Positions 1 through 8,155 of a stretch of 62,165 nucleotides of DNA are shown here, piece by piece. Where the stretch lies: positions 1 to 62,165 of the forward strand of contig JAGXRX010000027.1 of the NCBI GenBank assembly GCA_018335655.1, written 5' to 3'. The translations under genes and the position numbers were made by a program. This DNA is from Erysipelothrix sp. GTDB taxonomy: Bacteria; Bacillota_I; Bacilli_A; Erysipelotrichales; Erysipelotrichaceae. Numbering within the stretch: position 1 is the stretch's first letter; each line of letters opens with the position of its first letter. The notes under the pieces were generated by a model that saw only the letters and a program-made list of their open reading frames with translations, searched no databases and was not told where the DNA came from.

Positions 1-1088
1 TCTAATCCACCACCATCATAGAAGTCAAATTGGTAAGGTTGGTCAATGATGGCTTCTGGGTTAGTTGCAGCACCGAAGCTTAAACCACCCGCAGGGATTC
101 CACCAATAGGACCTGGCTCGATTGTAAGAACCATAGTATTGCCTAAGCCTTCTTCGTTCGCAACGCGAGCGACACCTTCTGGCATACCGATTCCTAAATT
201 AACGATAGCATTTGGAATTAATTCCATAGCAGCACGACGAGCAATAATTTTGCGATCATCGAGTTCCATAGGTTTGAAGCTATTTACAGGAACTTTGACG
301 CTTCCAGTGTAAGCAACATTGAAATCTTCAGCAAATGTTTGCATATGATTCTTCATGTCAGCTACTTGGACAATAGTATCAACATAGATACCTGGGATCT
401 TAACAAGTTTTGGATCTAAAGTACCTAATTTAACAACTTTTTCAACTTGGACGATAACTTTTCCACCTGAGTTTTTGCATGCTTGTGCAATTGACAATAC
501 TTCAAGTGATCCAGCTTCTTTTTCCATAGTAACGTTTCCGTTTTCATCAGCATATGTACCACGGATGAAAGCGAAATCGATTGGGAATGTTTTATACATT
601 AAGTATTCTTGGCCACGTAGTTCAATGAGTTCAACCATATCTTCTGTTGTAACTTCATTAAGTTTTCCACCTTGTAGACGTGGGTCTACGAAAGTTTTTA
701 AACCAACACGTGTAATAGTACCTGGTTTTTTAGCAGCGATATCTCTGAATAAATGAGAGATACATCCTTGTGGGAAGTTATACGCTTCGATTTTGTTTTC
801 TAAGGCTAATTTTTGAACCTTAGGAACTAAACCCCAGTGACCACCAATAACACGTTTGAGTAGGCCTTCGTGTCCAAAGTGATTTAGACCACGAGTTTTA
901 CCATCTCCTTGACCAGCAGCGTATACAAGAGTTAAGTTTCTTGGTTCGCTTGTTTCAAGGAAACGATTTTCAATTGCGATTTCCAATTCTTCTGGAACAG
1001 CATTACCGACGAACCCGCCAGTTGCAATTGTACTGTTAGACGTAACTAATTTTACAGCTTCCGCTGCAGTTAAGAATTTTACTGCCAT
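1..1088 (-). CDS. pct: Propionate/acyl-CoA:acetate CoA-transferase (N-terminal 362 residues, cut by window edge)
   Basis: Moves CoA between short-chain acyl-CoAs and free acids such as acetate, propionate or acetoacetate, in the cytoplasm. The reading frame starts at an ATG with a strong GGAGG site and runs off the window without a stop. It carries the SGFVGNA-like start ([10 protein letters not shown]), a GGHWG segment and the catalytic loop [10 protein letters not shown]. The glutamate of that loop is residue 324, the position used by the C. propionicum propionate CoA-transferase. The family is about 520 residues, so roughly two thirds is present. It is the last visible gene of an operon with the SDR reductase (27 bp upstream) and thiolase. 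Substrate specificity cannot be read from sequence; acetoacetate or 3-hydroxybutyrate are reasonable given the neighbours. Confidence 0.9.
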   Translation of the reverse strand, partial: MAVKFLTAAEAVKLVTSNSTIATGGFVGNAVPEELEIAIENRFLETSEPRNLTLVYAAGQGDGKTRGLNHFGHEGLLKRVIGGHWGLVPKVQKLALENKIEAYNFPQGCISHLFRDIAAKKPGTITRVGLKTFVDPRLQGGKLNEVTTEDMVELIELRGQEYLMYKTFPIDFAFIRGTYADENGNVTMEKEAGSLEVLSIAQACKNSGGKVIVQVEKVVKLGTLDPKLVKIPGIYVDTIVQVADMKNHMQTFAEDFNVAYTGSVKVPVNSFKPMELDDRKIIARRAAMELIPNAIVNLGIGMPEGVARVANEEGLGNTMVLTIEPGPIGGIPAGGLSFGAATNPEAIIDQPYQFDFYDGGGL

Positions 1089-1115
1089 ATTTCCTCCTTG
1101 TGTGATAGTGAGTTT

Positions 1116-1835
1116 TTAGAGTCTCATTCCACCATTCACACTAAGATTGTGACCGGTGATGTATGATGCTTCATCAGAAGCTAAGAATAATGCAGCTTTT
1201 GCGATTTCTTCAGGTTGAGCCAAACGGCCTAACATTGTTTGTTTCGCAAATTTGTCAAGTAGATCTTGAGGAACAGTTTTTAAGATGTCTGTCATTGTAT
1301 ATCCAGGAGCAATTGAGTTCACTCGAACTTGTGCACCTTTCATAGCAAATTCTTTAGCCCATGATTTAGTTAAACCAAATACACCAGCTTTAGTTGCAGC
1401 ATAGTTAGCTTGTCCAATATTACCAAATTCTCCAACAACTGAAGAAATGTTAATGATTGATCCAATGCCTTGTTCTTGCATAATAGGTCCAACAAAGCGA
1501 GTTACGTTGAATACGCCTTTAAGGTTAACATCGATAACAAGATTCCACATATCATCACTCATTTTACGAGTTAATGAGTCGCGTGTAATACCAGCATTGT
1601 TGACTAAGATATCAATACGGCCATATTTTTCTTTAACATAGTTGACTAATTTTTCGCAACCTTCAACGTCAGTAACGTTTAGGTGGTATCCTTCTACATT
1701 TTCACATTCGTATGCAAGTTCACCCATGTCCGCTGCAACAACTTTTGCACCTTCTTTGACGAATAATTCTGCCATGGATTGTCCTAATCCACGTGCACCA
1801 CCAGTAATAATGGCTACTTTACCTTCTAATCTCAT
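1116..1835 (-). CDS. SDR reductase, acetoacetyl-CoA / 3-oxoacyl reductase type (PhaB/FabG-like)
   Basis: NAD(P)H-dependent reduction of a 3-oxoacyl thioester to the (R)-3-hydroxyacyl form. The 239 residues are the usual length. The Rossmann motif TGGARGLG is at 11-18, NNAG at 79-82, a structural Asn at 104 and the catalytic Ser132, Tyr145 and Lys149. Sitting between a thiolase and a CoA-transferase rather than with acyl-carrier-protein genes, it more likely works on acetoacetyl-CoA than in fatty acid synthesis; that is inference. It begins 35 bp after the thiolase in the same operon. No crotonase or acyl-CoA dehydrogenase follows in the visible part, so the product could be 3-hydroxybutyrate rather than butyrate. 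Confidence 0.88.
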   Translation of the reverse strand: MRLEGKVAIITGGARGLGQSMAELFVKEGAKVVAADMGELAYECENVEGYHLNVTDVEGCEKLVNYVKEKYGRIDILVNNAGITRDSLTRKMSDDMWNLVIDVNLKGVFNVTRFVGPIMQEQGIGSIINISSVVGEFGNIGQANYAATKAGVFGLTKSWAKEFAMKGAQVRVNSIAPGYTMTDILKTVPQDLLDKFAKQTMLGRLAQPEEIAKAALFLASDEASYITGHNLSVNGGMRL

Positions 1836-1870
1836 TTTCGTTCTCCTTTTTCTTTGATTCTTTTAATTAA

Positions 1871-3049
1871 TTATTCTTTACCAACGATAAGTGAGATACC
1901 TTGTCCCCCACCAATGCATAAAGTTGCTAAACCGTATTTAACATCACGGCGTTTCATTTCATGTAGTAATGTAACGAAGATTCTTGCTCCACTTGCACCA
2001 ATTGGATGTCCTAAAGCAATAGCACCACCATTGACGTTAACAATGGAAGGATCGAGTTCTAAACTTTTCACTACACTTAATGCTTGAGCAGCAAATGCTT
2101 CATTTGCTTCAACAAGTCCTAAATCTTTAACAGTAAGTCCTGCTTTTTCAAGGGCTTTACGAGTTGAAGGAATTGGGCCTGTTCCCATGATTTGTGGATC
2201 AACACCTGCTGATGCATAAGATTTAATGACAGCAAGAGGAGTTAAACCAAGAGATTGTGCTTTTTCTTTGCTCATGAGTACTAATGCGGCTGCGCCATCA
2301 TTAATCCCTGATGCGTTTCCTGCAGTTACTGATCCATCTTTTTTGAAAGCTGGACGAAGTTTAGCAAGTGATTCAGTTGTTGTGTTAGCTTTTGGATATT
2401 CATCAGTATCAACGATAACGTCACCTTTTCTTGTAGAAATGACGACTGGGACGATTTCATCTTTGAATTTTCCATCCGCCATAGCTTGTACGGCACGACG
2501 TTGGCTTTCAAGTGCGAAAGCATCTTGTTCTTCACGTGTAAATCCATATTCGCTCACAATATTCTCAGCTGTGATTCCCATATGAACTCCACTAAAAGCA
2601 TCTGTTAATCCATCATGAACCATTGTGTCGATAATGCTTGCGTTACCCATACGAGCACCCCAGCGAGCTGAAGGCATGACGTAAGCTGATAAGCTCATAT
2701 TCTCTGTACCACCTGCAACGACAATTTCAGCATCCCCACATGCAATGGCTTGCGCTGCTAACGCAACTGTCTTTAATCCTGAACCACAAACTTTATTGAT
2801 TGTGTAGGATGAGACTTCTTGTGGGATACCTGCTTTGATTGAAACTTGACGTGCAACGTTTTGTCCCAATCCAGCTTGAAGAACGTTTCCAAAGATGACT
2901 TCCTCGACCATATCAGGTGAGATATTCGCTTGTGCTATTGCTTCTTTAACAACAGTAGCCCCTAGATCAACAGCACTAACATCTTTAAGTGCGCCTCCAA
3001 AGGTTCCAATAGCGGTACGAACAGCCGATACAATGACCACTTCTTTCAT
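1871..3049 (-). CDS. thlA: Acetyl-CoA C-acetyltransferase (thiolase)
   Basis: Condenses two acetyl-CoA to acetoacetyl-CoA, or cleaves it. The 392 residues are full length for the family. The nucleophile Cys88 lies in VCGSG, His348 in the GHPIG motif and the second catalytic Cys378 in CIGGGQG; the NEAFA motif is also present. It is the first gene of the thiolase-reductase-CoA-transferase operon, preceded by GGAGG. A TATAAT-like -10 on the minus strand (3075-3080) and a cre site just upstream suggest CcpA control, and the divergent LysR gene is a likely local regulator. Confidence 0.93.
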   Translation of the reverse strand: MKEVVIVSAVRTAIGTFGGALKDVSAVDLGATVVKEAIAQANISPDMVEEVIFGNVLQAGLGQNVARQVSIKAGIPQEVSSYTINKVCGSGLKTVALAAQAIACGDAEIVVAGGTENMSLSAYVMPSARWGARMGNASIIDTMVHDGLTDAFSGVHMGITAENIVSEYGFTREEQDAFALESQRRAVQAMADGKFKDEIVPVVISTRKGDVIVDTDEYPKANTTTESLAKLRPAFKKDGSVTAGNASGINDGAAALVLMSKEKAQSLGLTPLAVIKSYASAGVDPQIMGTGPIPSTRKALEKAGLTVKDLGLVEANEAFAAQALSVVKSLELDPSIVNVNGGAIALGHPIGASGARIFVTLLHEMKRRDVKYGLATLCIGGGQGISLIVGKE

Positions 3050-3099
3050 AATATCCTCCTTTATATTTGTTTTAATTATAATATTTGTGAAAGTTTTAT

Positions 3100-3113
3100 C
3101 TTAAGCGCTTACA
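3100..3113 (-). promoter_or_regulatory. cre (CcpA) site in thiolase promoter
   Basis: On the minus strand TGTAAGCGCTTAAG, close to the cre consensus TGWAANCGNTNWCA, with the core AAGCGCTT intact. It lies about 50 bp upstream of the thiolase start and about 20 bp upstream of a TATAAT at 3075-3080, so it covers the -35 region, a usual repression position. Assigned by pattern only; no CcpA gene is in the window. Confidence 0.6.
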
Positions 3114-3158
3114 ACGTAAGTTTAATGCAATTTTGGCCTTTTTAGAAATACTATCTCC

Positions 3159-3173
3159 TTATACATTGTATAA
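3159..3173. promoter_or_regulatory. Palindromic operator, likely LysR-type binding site
   Basis: TTATACATTGTATAA is a 15-base interrupted palindrome containing the T-N11-A pattern typical of LysR-type regulators. It lies between the divergent LysR gene and the thiolase operon, about 50 bp before the LysR start, which is where such regulators usually bind to control themselves and the neighbouring operon. Confidence 0.5.
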
Positions 3174-3222
3174 AATAATATTATAGTTTATGATATATCT
3201 ATTAATAATTTGGAGGATAATT

Positions 3223-4140
3223 ATGGATATCTATCAATTAAAGTACTTCTGCGCAATCATTGAATCCAATTATAATATCTCTGCAGCCGCAAAAAAACTA
3301 CATGTGTCTCAACCCGCTCTCACACAAGTCATTAAGAAGTTTGAAAGTGATGAAAAAATTGAGTTATTCATAAGACATCATGGTCGTCTCTCAGGACTTA
3401 CTCCTCAAGGTGAATCTTTTTATACTAATGCGACTAATGTGATCTATCATCACGAAAGAATGATGAAGGAGTTAAGAGAACACTCTACTAAAGCTCGTGG
3501 ACGTGTCCGCGTTGGTATTCCACCATTAGTTTTAACAGTTTTATTTACTGAAATATTATCAAAACTAGTGATAAAGAATCCTGATATACAATTTGATGTG
3601 ATTGAAGAAGGTGCGTTTGAACTTCAACGATTACTAAAATTACAAGAAATTGATTTTGCGATAATCTTGCAACCAACTGATTTAAATAGCATGCATTTTA
3701 AGGAAGAGGTTATCTTTGTAGAGGAAGTGTCTTGTTTCTTATGTAAAGACCATCCTTTAGCTGTGAAAGATACCATGGATTGGCAAGATTTAAAAGATCA
3801 AAACTTAGCAATCTTCTCTAATACTTTTATGATTCATCATCAGCTGATGAGAAAATTTGAGAGTTTAAATATAGTTCCTAAGATTGCGCTTATGTCAACT
3901 TCATGGGACTTCTTACTAGAGTCAACAATAAACTCTGATTTCATTACAATGCTTCCAGGGCCAACACGCAATCATATTGTTCAAGATCGAATCAAAGAAA
4001 TGCGATTTACCGTACCTTTTCCTTGGAAAGTTGTGCTTACTTATCCAAATAAAACACATTACAGTCGAATTGAAACGTATACACGAGATAGTATTTATCA
4101 CTTCTTTAAAGATAATCAACCAATCGAAACAATTCAATAA
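3223..4140 (+). CDS. LysR-family transcriptional regulator
   Basis: DNA-binding regulator of about 305 residues. The N-terminal winged helix (residues about 1-60, MDIYQLKYFCAI then AAKKLHVSQPALTQVIKKFE) is a standard LysR HTH; the rest is the effector-binding domain. I place the start at the ATG preceded by TGGAGGA rather than an in-frame ATG 33 bp earlier, because only this one has a ribosome site and fits the family N-terminus. It is divergent from the thiolase operon with a shared palindrome between them, so it probably controls that operon. The effector is unknown. Confidence 0.88.
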   Translation: MDIYQLKYFCAIIESNYNISAAAKKLHVSQPALTQVIKKFESDEKIELFIRHHGRLSGLTPQGESFYTNATNVIYHHERMMKELREHSTKARGRVRVGIPPLVLTVLFTEILSKLVIKNPDIQFDVIEEGAFELQRLLKLQEIDFAIILQPTDLNSMHFKEEVIFVEEVSCFLCKDHPLAVKDTMDWQDLKDQNLAIFSNTFMIHHQLMRKFESLNIVPKIALMSTSWDFLLESTINSDFITMLPGPTRNHIVQDRIKEMRFTVPFPWKVVLTYPNKTHYSRIETYTRDSIYHFFKDNQPIETIQ

Positions 4141-4141
4141 C

Positions 4142-4160
4142 ACCTCCTTAGGGAGGTTTT
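4142..4160 (+). terminator. Short Rho-independent terminator after LysR gene
   Basis: ACCTCC-TTAG-GGAGGT followed by TTTT, starting 2 bases after the LysR stop. It separates LysR from the promoter of the leader peptide and ABC importer. The stem is only 6 bp, so it may be modest in strength. Confidence 0.55.
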
Positions 4161-4192
4161 TAAATGAAAATAAATGAAATAGATGAAAACAG

Positions 4193-4221
4193 TTGCAACA
4201 TAATGAAAGATTTGTTAAACT
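4193..4221 (+). promoter_or_regulatory. Promoter of the tyrosine leader and ABC importer
   Basis: -35 TTGCAA (4193-4198), a 17-base spacer and an extended -10 TGTTAAACT (TAAACT at 4216-4221). The predicted start near 4228 leaves a very short 5' end before the leader peptide's AAAGGA site. Confidence 0.6.
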
Positions 4222-4246
4222 CGTTACAAGAAAGGATTTTAAGATC

Positions 4247-4300
4247 ATGACAAACCAACGAAATCTCTTTGTTATTTCTTATTACGGATATTATCACTAA
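4247..4300 (+). CDS. Tyrosine-rich leader peptide (17 aa)
   Basis: ATG at 4247 with AAAGGA 11 bases upstream encodes MTNQRNLFVISYYGYYH and stops at 4300. Four of the last six residues are Tyr (codons at 4280, 4283, 4289 and 4292), placed just before a set of mutually exclusive RNA hairpins and a terminator. This is the layout of an attenuation leader peptide, and the peptide is too short to be a functional protein. Ribosome stalling at the Tyr codons would be the sensed event. It precedes an ABC importer of the TrpXYZ type, suggesting that importer carries tyrosine or a related aromatic compound. No T-box motif is present. Confidence 0.65.
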   Translation: MTNQRNLFVISYYGYYH

Positions 4301-4303
4301 ATA

Positions 4304-4412
4304 GGTTTATATCACATTGTAGATATAAGCCCATTTACTATGGAAATATCTACGATGGTAACAATACACAAGAAAAATCTTTTATTGGCCACGCGTAGAT
4401 GCGTGTTTTTTT
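4304..4412 (+). promoter_or_regulatory. Ribosome-mediated transcription attenuator for the ABC importer
   Basis: Four interlocking elements are visible. A (4304-4313) pairs over 10 bp with 4322-4331. Segment B (4315-4326) pairs over 12 bp with C (4346-4357, one GU). Part of C (4348-4354, ATCTACG) is the exact complement of CGTAGAT at 4394-4400. That stretch belongs to the terminator hairpin CACGCG-TAGA-TGCGTG (4390-4405), followed by seven T. With tyrosine plentiful, a ribosome at the stop codon masks A, B pairs with C and the terminator forms. With tyrosine scarce, a ribosome stalled at 4280-4294 leaves A free, A traps B, C is released and disrupts the terminator. The pairings are seen in the sequence; the logic is inference. 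Confidence 0.62.
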
Positions 4413-4441
4413 ATTTTATCCCCTCTTGAAAGGAACTCATT

Positions 4442-5419
4442 ATGAAACAAATCATTAAAGCCCTAGCGCTTATTACTCTCTCCTTCACCATGCTTAGTGC
4501 ATGTGTATCCACATCAACTCCTAATGAAGATGAAGTATTTACTATTGGTGTCATTCAGTTTGTGACTCATCCTGCCCTTGATGCTACATTAGAAGGACTT
4601 ATTGATCATCTTACTAGTGAAAATCTAATTAGTCGTTTTAATATCATCGTGCAAAATGCACAAGGTGATCCAGCGGTTGCCGCAACGATTGCTCAGCAAT
4701 TTGTAAGTGATGGAGTTGATTTAATTTATGCAATCGCAACTCCTGCTGCGCAAGCTGCATTTAATGCGACCACTGATACAAATATTCCTGTAGTCATCAA
4801 TGCAGTCACAAGTCCTGTTGGGGCTGGTGTTGTCGTTAGTTTAGAATCAAGTGAGACCAATGTTACAGGTGTCACCAATGCTGCTCCCCTTGAACCTCAA
4901 TTAGCTTTAGTCAAAGAAATGCTTCCTCTGGCACAAAATATTGGATTCCTCTTTAACCTAGGTGAGGTTAATGGCCGTGTTCTTGTGGAAGAAGCACAAC
5001 GAATTGCTCCATTATTAGGCATGAATGCGATTGTAATTGGAGTTTCTAATATCTCAGAAGTAGCAGCAGCCATGGGGCAACTTCTTCCACAAGTTGATGC
5101 AGTTTTCAATGTTACTGATAATCTTGTAGCAAGTGCTACCGCACAAATTGTAGACTTAGCACTTCAAGCAAACAAACCTGTGTTTGGTTCAGATCCAAAC
5201 TTACTCAATCTAGGGTTAGTTGCAGTCGATGGTGTTGATTTCTTTGCTTTAGGTCAACAAGCAGGCGTTATGGTTATTGACATACTTCTTAACGATACCC
5301 TTCCAACTGACATTCCTATTGGTAAACCTACTGACACCCGATTATTTATTAATGAAGAAATGGCGCAAGCACTTGGAATCACAATTCCACAAAGCTTACT
5401 CGATCGCTTTGGTCAATAA
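4442..5419 (+). CDS. ABC importer substrate-binding lipoprotein (TrpX-type, COG2984)
   Basis: Extracellular, membrane-tethered binding protein of 325 residues. The signal peptide ends in the lipobox LSAC with the lipidated Cys at residue 21. The rest is a periplasmic-binding fold of the COG2984 family, which includes streptococcal TrpX for tryptophan. The ATG is preceded by GAAAGGA. It is the first structural gene of a three-gene importer with a permease and an ATPase. The upstream tyrosine-rich leader argues for tyrosine (or an aromatic precursor) as ligand, but the family also binds tryptophan and other small molecules. Confidence 0.85.
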   Translation: MKQIIKALALITLSFTMLSACVSTSTPNEDEVFTIGVIQFVTHPALDATLEGLIDHLTSENLISRFNIIVQNAQGDPAVAATIAQQFVSDGVDLIYAIATPAAQAAFNATTDTNIPVVINAVTSPVGAGVVVSLESSETNVTGVTNAAPLEPQLALVKEMLPLAQNIGFLFNLGEVNGRVLVEEAQRIAPLLGMNAIVIGVSNISEVAAAMGQLLPQVDAVFNVTDNLVASATAQIVDLALQANKPVFGSDPNLLNLGLVAVDGVDFFALGQQAGVMVIDILLNDTLPTDIPIGKPTDTRLFINEEMAQALGITIPQSLLDRFGQ

Positions 5420-5420
5420 A

Positions 5421-6362
5421 ATGAATTTCATACTTGATGTCATTATTCAGGGTTTACTCTACAGTGTCTTGGCTATGGGTGTGGCACTAACATTCAAAGT
5501 ATTAAGAAGTGCAGATTTAACTGTGGAGGGTAGTTTTCCCCTTGGGGCGGTTGTTGGAGCAATGGCTCTGATCGAAGGGTTCCCTATTCCACTAGTGCTT
5601 CTTTTAGCATTCACAGCGGGTTGGTTAGCGGGAATTGTTACGTCATGGCTGCAGTTGGTTTTAAAGATACAACCGCTTCTTAGTGGCATCTTGACGATGA
5701 GTGGACTATATACCATAAATTTAATTATTGCACAAAACCGCTCGAATTTGCCTCTGTTTCAAACAACTACGCTCTTTACTCGACCTTCATGGGTTAGTAT
5801 TGATCAAACTAGATTTTATCATTTAGGGTTATTACTCGTTATTGTTCTTATTCTCAAACTATTAATTGATTGGTTCTTGACCACAAAAAAAGGCATGATG
5901 TTAAGTGTGGCTGGTGATAATCCACTCCTTGTGGTAGGTCTTGGTGAGAATCTAGGATCATATCAAACATTAGGGCTTTCATTGTCTAATGGCATAATTG
6001 CTTTAAGTGGAGCACTTGTCGTCATGATGACACGATTCTATGATCTTTCCTTAGGATTTGGAATGCTTGTGGTGGCTTTAGCTTCGATTGTGATGGGTGA
6101 TTCTTTACTTAAATCAACAACTGCGAAATTGACTACCATGGCAATCTTTGGATCGATTCTATACCGCTTTAGTGTTGCTAGTGCTCTCGCATTAAGACTT
6201 CATCCAAGTGGACTTCGTTTAATGACGGTTCTTATCTTTGTAATTGCACTTGTGTTTCAACCGTCTCATATGCAATCATTTATCAAATCAATGAAAGGAG
6301 GTTGGGGCTTTGCTACATCTTCAAAACATTCAAAAATCATTTCATTCAAACACACTAAATGA
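5421..6362 (+). CDS. ABC importer permease (TrpY-type, COG4120)
   Basis: Integral membrane permease of 313 residues with about 8-9 hydrophobic segments, related to branched-chain amino-acid type permeases. The N-terminus MNFILDVIIQGLLYS and ALTFKVLRSADLTVEGSF are typical of this group. The start is the ATG one base after the binding-protein stop; a longer in-frame extension into the previous gene is unlikely. Its last 53 bp overlap the ATPase gene. Confidence 0.85.
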   Translation: MNFILDVIIQGLLYSVLAMGVALTFKVLRSADLTVEGSFPLGAVVGAMALIEGFPIPLVLLLAFTAGWLAGIVTSWLQLVLKIQPLLSGILTMSGLYTINLIIAQNRSNLPLFQTTTLFTRPSWVSIDQTRFYHLGLLLVIVLILKLLIDWFLTTKKGMMLSVAGDNPLLVVGLGENLGSYQTLGLSLSNGIIALSGALVVMMTRFYDLSLGFGMLVVALASIVMGDSLLKSTTAKLTTMAIFGSILYRFSVASALALRLHPSGLRLMTVLIFVIALVFQPSHMQSFIKSMKGGWGFATSSKHSKIISFKHTK

Positions 6363-7071
6363 ATTGTCTCTTTTTAACAATTTTAACTTATGTATTAATG
6401 AAGGAGAGTTTGTAGTTGTGGTTGGTAGTAATGGAAGTGGTAAATCTTCGCTTCTTAATCTTATTGATGGACAACTTGATATTGATGATGGAAAGATTTT
6501 GTTTATGAATCAAGACATCAGTCATTTGCCTTCATTTAAGCGACGTCAATCCATCTCAAGGGTATATCAAGATCCTTCATTAGGTACTTCTCCCTCACTT
6601 ACAATCTTTGAGAATATGAGCTTAGCTTTAAATAAAGGAAAACCTTATAACTTATCACGATGTGCACATGTCTCACAAAGAGATGTGATTAAACAATACG
6701 TTACATTACTTAATCTTGGTTTAGAAGATAAACTCGATGTTAGTGTCTCTTGGTTGTCAGGAGGACAACGTCAAGCACTAAGTCTCTTAATGGCAGTGTG
6801 TTCTCAACCTAAGTTATTGCTACTCGATGAACATACTGCTGCACTTGATCCAAAATCTAGTCAACACATGATGAAATTAACTCAGAAACTTGTGGAAGAT
6901 TTCAAGATGACGACAGTAATGATTACTCACCAAATTAAAGATGCTTTAGAATATGGTGATCGCTGTGTCATGCTTCATGAAGGAAGTATTGTGCTTGATG
7001 TGTCCGATGAGCAAAAGCACAAGCTTCAACCTAAAGATCTATTAACTTTATTTCATTCTCTTTCCTTATAA
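6310..7071 (+). CDS. ABC importer ATP-binding protein (TrpZ-type)
   Basis: Cytoplasmic ATPase of 253 residues. Walker A GSNGSGKS is at 39-46, followed by the signature LSGGQRQ, Walker B LLLLDEHTAALDP and the H-loop in MITHQ. The start is a TTG with AAAGGAGG about 8 bases upstream, inside the end of the permease gene. The first in-frame ATG lies well inside the Walker domain, so TTG is the credible start. The 53-bp overlap implies translational coupling. A terminator follows directly. Confidence 0.87.
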   Translation: MLHLQNIQKSFHSNTLNELSLFNNFNLCINEGEFVVVVGSNGSGKSSLLNLIDGQLDIDDGKILFMNQDISHLPSFKRRQSISRVYQDPSLGTSPSLTIFENMSLALNKGKPYNLSRCAHVSQRDVIKQYVTLLNLGLEDKLDVSVSWLSGGQRQALSLLMAVCSQPKLLLLDEHTAALDPKSSQHMMKLTQKLVEDFKMTTVMITHQIKDALEYGDRCVMLHEGSIVLDVSDEQKHKLQPKDLLTLFHSLSL

Positions 7072-7093
7072 AAGCGCATTGTAGTGCGCTTTT
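7070..7093 (+). terminator. Terminator of the ABC importer operon
   Basis: AAAAGCGCA, a six-base loop, then TGCGCTTTT, overlapping the ATPase stop codon. Confidence 0.75.
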
Positions 7094-7103
7094 ATTATGA
7101 ACT

Positions 7104-7132
7104 AAAAAAGACGTTTGCACGTCTAGTTTTTT
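7104..7132 (-). terminator. Terminator of the large pseudopilin gene
   Basis: AGACGT-TTGC-ACGTCT with A-rich and T-rich flanks. Read on the minus strand the stem is followed by a T-run. The pilin stop codon lies in the stem. Confidence 0.6.
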
Positions 7133-8085
7133 GGAGTTATTGTTAGATTTTCAATAGTGCTTGATTGCGACCAACCACGTACTCCTGTGAAGTTTTGACT
7201 TGAATCTTCATTTGCATTTATAACAAAGTTATTGACACTCTTCACTCCATTCACATACACATTAAGATATTTCTTAGTAGGATCTGTTGGATGTGGTGAG
7301 ACTTCTACTTTTAATTCTTGATTTTGGTTCCACCATTGTGGTGATGTATTCTTGTTTTCAACACCTATGGTTGATCTTACTAAAGGACTAGATTCTACTC
7401 CATTGGTTCTACGGCGGACAACAATTTCACCTGTACCTAAACCACGATCAAACTGAACAATATAACCACTATCACGTACAACACTACCACTCTGTGTTAG
7501 CGATGATTCTACATAGACTCCAAATCCTCCAGAAGAAGAAGTATTATTAAGGCGTCCAGTTGTTTCAATGGTGTATCCTTCATTTGCATTTTCTAAGAAA
7601 ACACTTCCGACATTACCTACTAATCCATTGCTTGTGAGTGCCCAGTTGTTAGAAGTGGATGTTCCATCTGCACCTTTACGAAATATACTCATGTCCGTAA
7701 GTGATGGAAACAGATATTGTGCTTGTTGTATTGCTGCAATTTCAAATTTGGTGTAAATCCAAAGCTTGAGTTGACTATTCCATTCAATGTCATATTGACT
7801 TGACTTTGCCTCAACACGAGTTGATAAATATCCAAGGTTTACTAGATGATCTTGTCTTAAATCATCATTTGCAAAATTAGTAAGTAAGTTCTCATAAAGA
7901 ATGTTTTCACTATGACGATATATTTGAGTTGCAAGATTTAATTGTCTAACATGAGTCATATCTGCTGACTCATTCGCACGTTCCACATTACTAACAACCG
8001 CAGGAATAATTATCGCAGCTAAAACAGACATTATTGCAATAGCGACAATGAGTTCTATAAGTGTGAAACCTTTTTTGCTGCTCAT
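7123..8085 (-). CDS. Type IV pilin-like protein with long C-terminal beta-rich domain
   Basis: 320-residue prepilin. A short basic leader SSKKG precedes FTLIELIVAIAI, the class III prepilin cleavage motif (cut between G and F, Glu at +5). Residues about 30-110 look like a pilin stalk. From about 150 to the end there is a Gly/Ser/Asn/Val-rich segment that looks like a concanavalin/laminin-G-like beta-sandwich (for example WWNQNQELKVEV and KKYLNVYVNG). Ordinary pilins here are 110-150 residues, so the C-terminal domain is an added module, probably exposed and adhesive. It stands alone, about 7.5 kb from pilA, and would need PilD from the pilus cluster. The domain assignment is by appearance only. 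Confidence 0.7.
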   Translation of the reverse strand: MSSKKGFTLIELIVAIAIMSVLAAIIIPAVVSNVERANESADMTHVRQLNLATQIYRHSENILYENLLTNFANDDLRQDHLVNLGYLSTRVEAKSSQYDIEWNSQLKLWIYTKFEIAAIQQAQYLFPSLTDMSIFRKGADGTSTSNNWALTSNGLVGNVGSVFLENANEGYTIETTGRLNNTSSSGGFGVYVESSLTQSGSVVRDSGYIVQFDRGLGTGEIVVRRRTNGVESSPLVRSTIGVENKNTSPQWWNQNQELKVEVSPHPTDPTKKYLNVYVNGVKSVNNFVINANEDSSQNFTGVRGWSQSSTIENLTITPKN

Positions 8086-8155
8086 ATATTTGACCTCGTG
8101 AAAATTATAACATGCAAGTTAATGCAATAATATAATTAGTTATTAATGGTATTTA

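Noticed and set aside
2226-2585. 119-codon ORF opposite the thiolase gene
   Set aside because: Antisense reading frame inside a conserved enzyme gene, with low-complexity Ser/Ala-rich translation.
4247-4412. T-box riboswitch upstream of the ABC importer
   Set aside because: No TGGNACCGCG-like T-box sequence or typical Stem I is present; a short Tyr-rich ORF and compact exclusive hairpins explain the leader better.
5277-5420. 48-codon N-terminal extension of the ABC permease
   Set aside because: It would overlap the binding-protein gene; the ATG at 5421 fits the family N-terminus.
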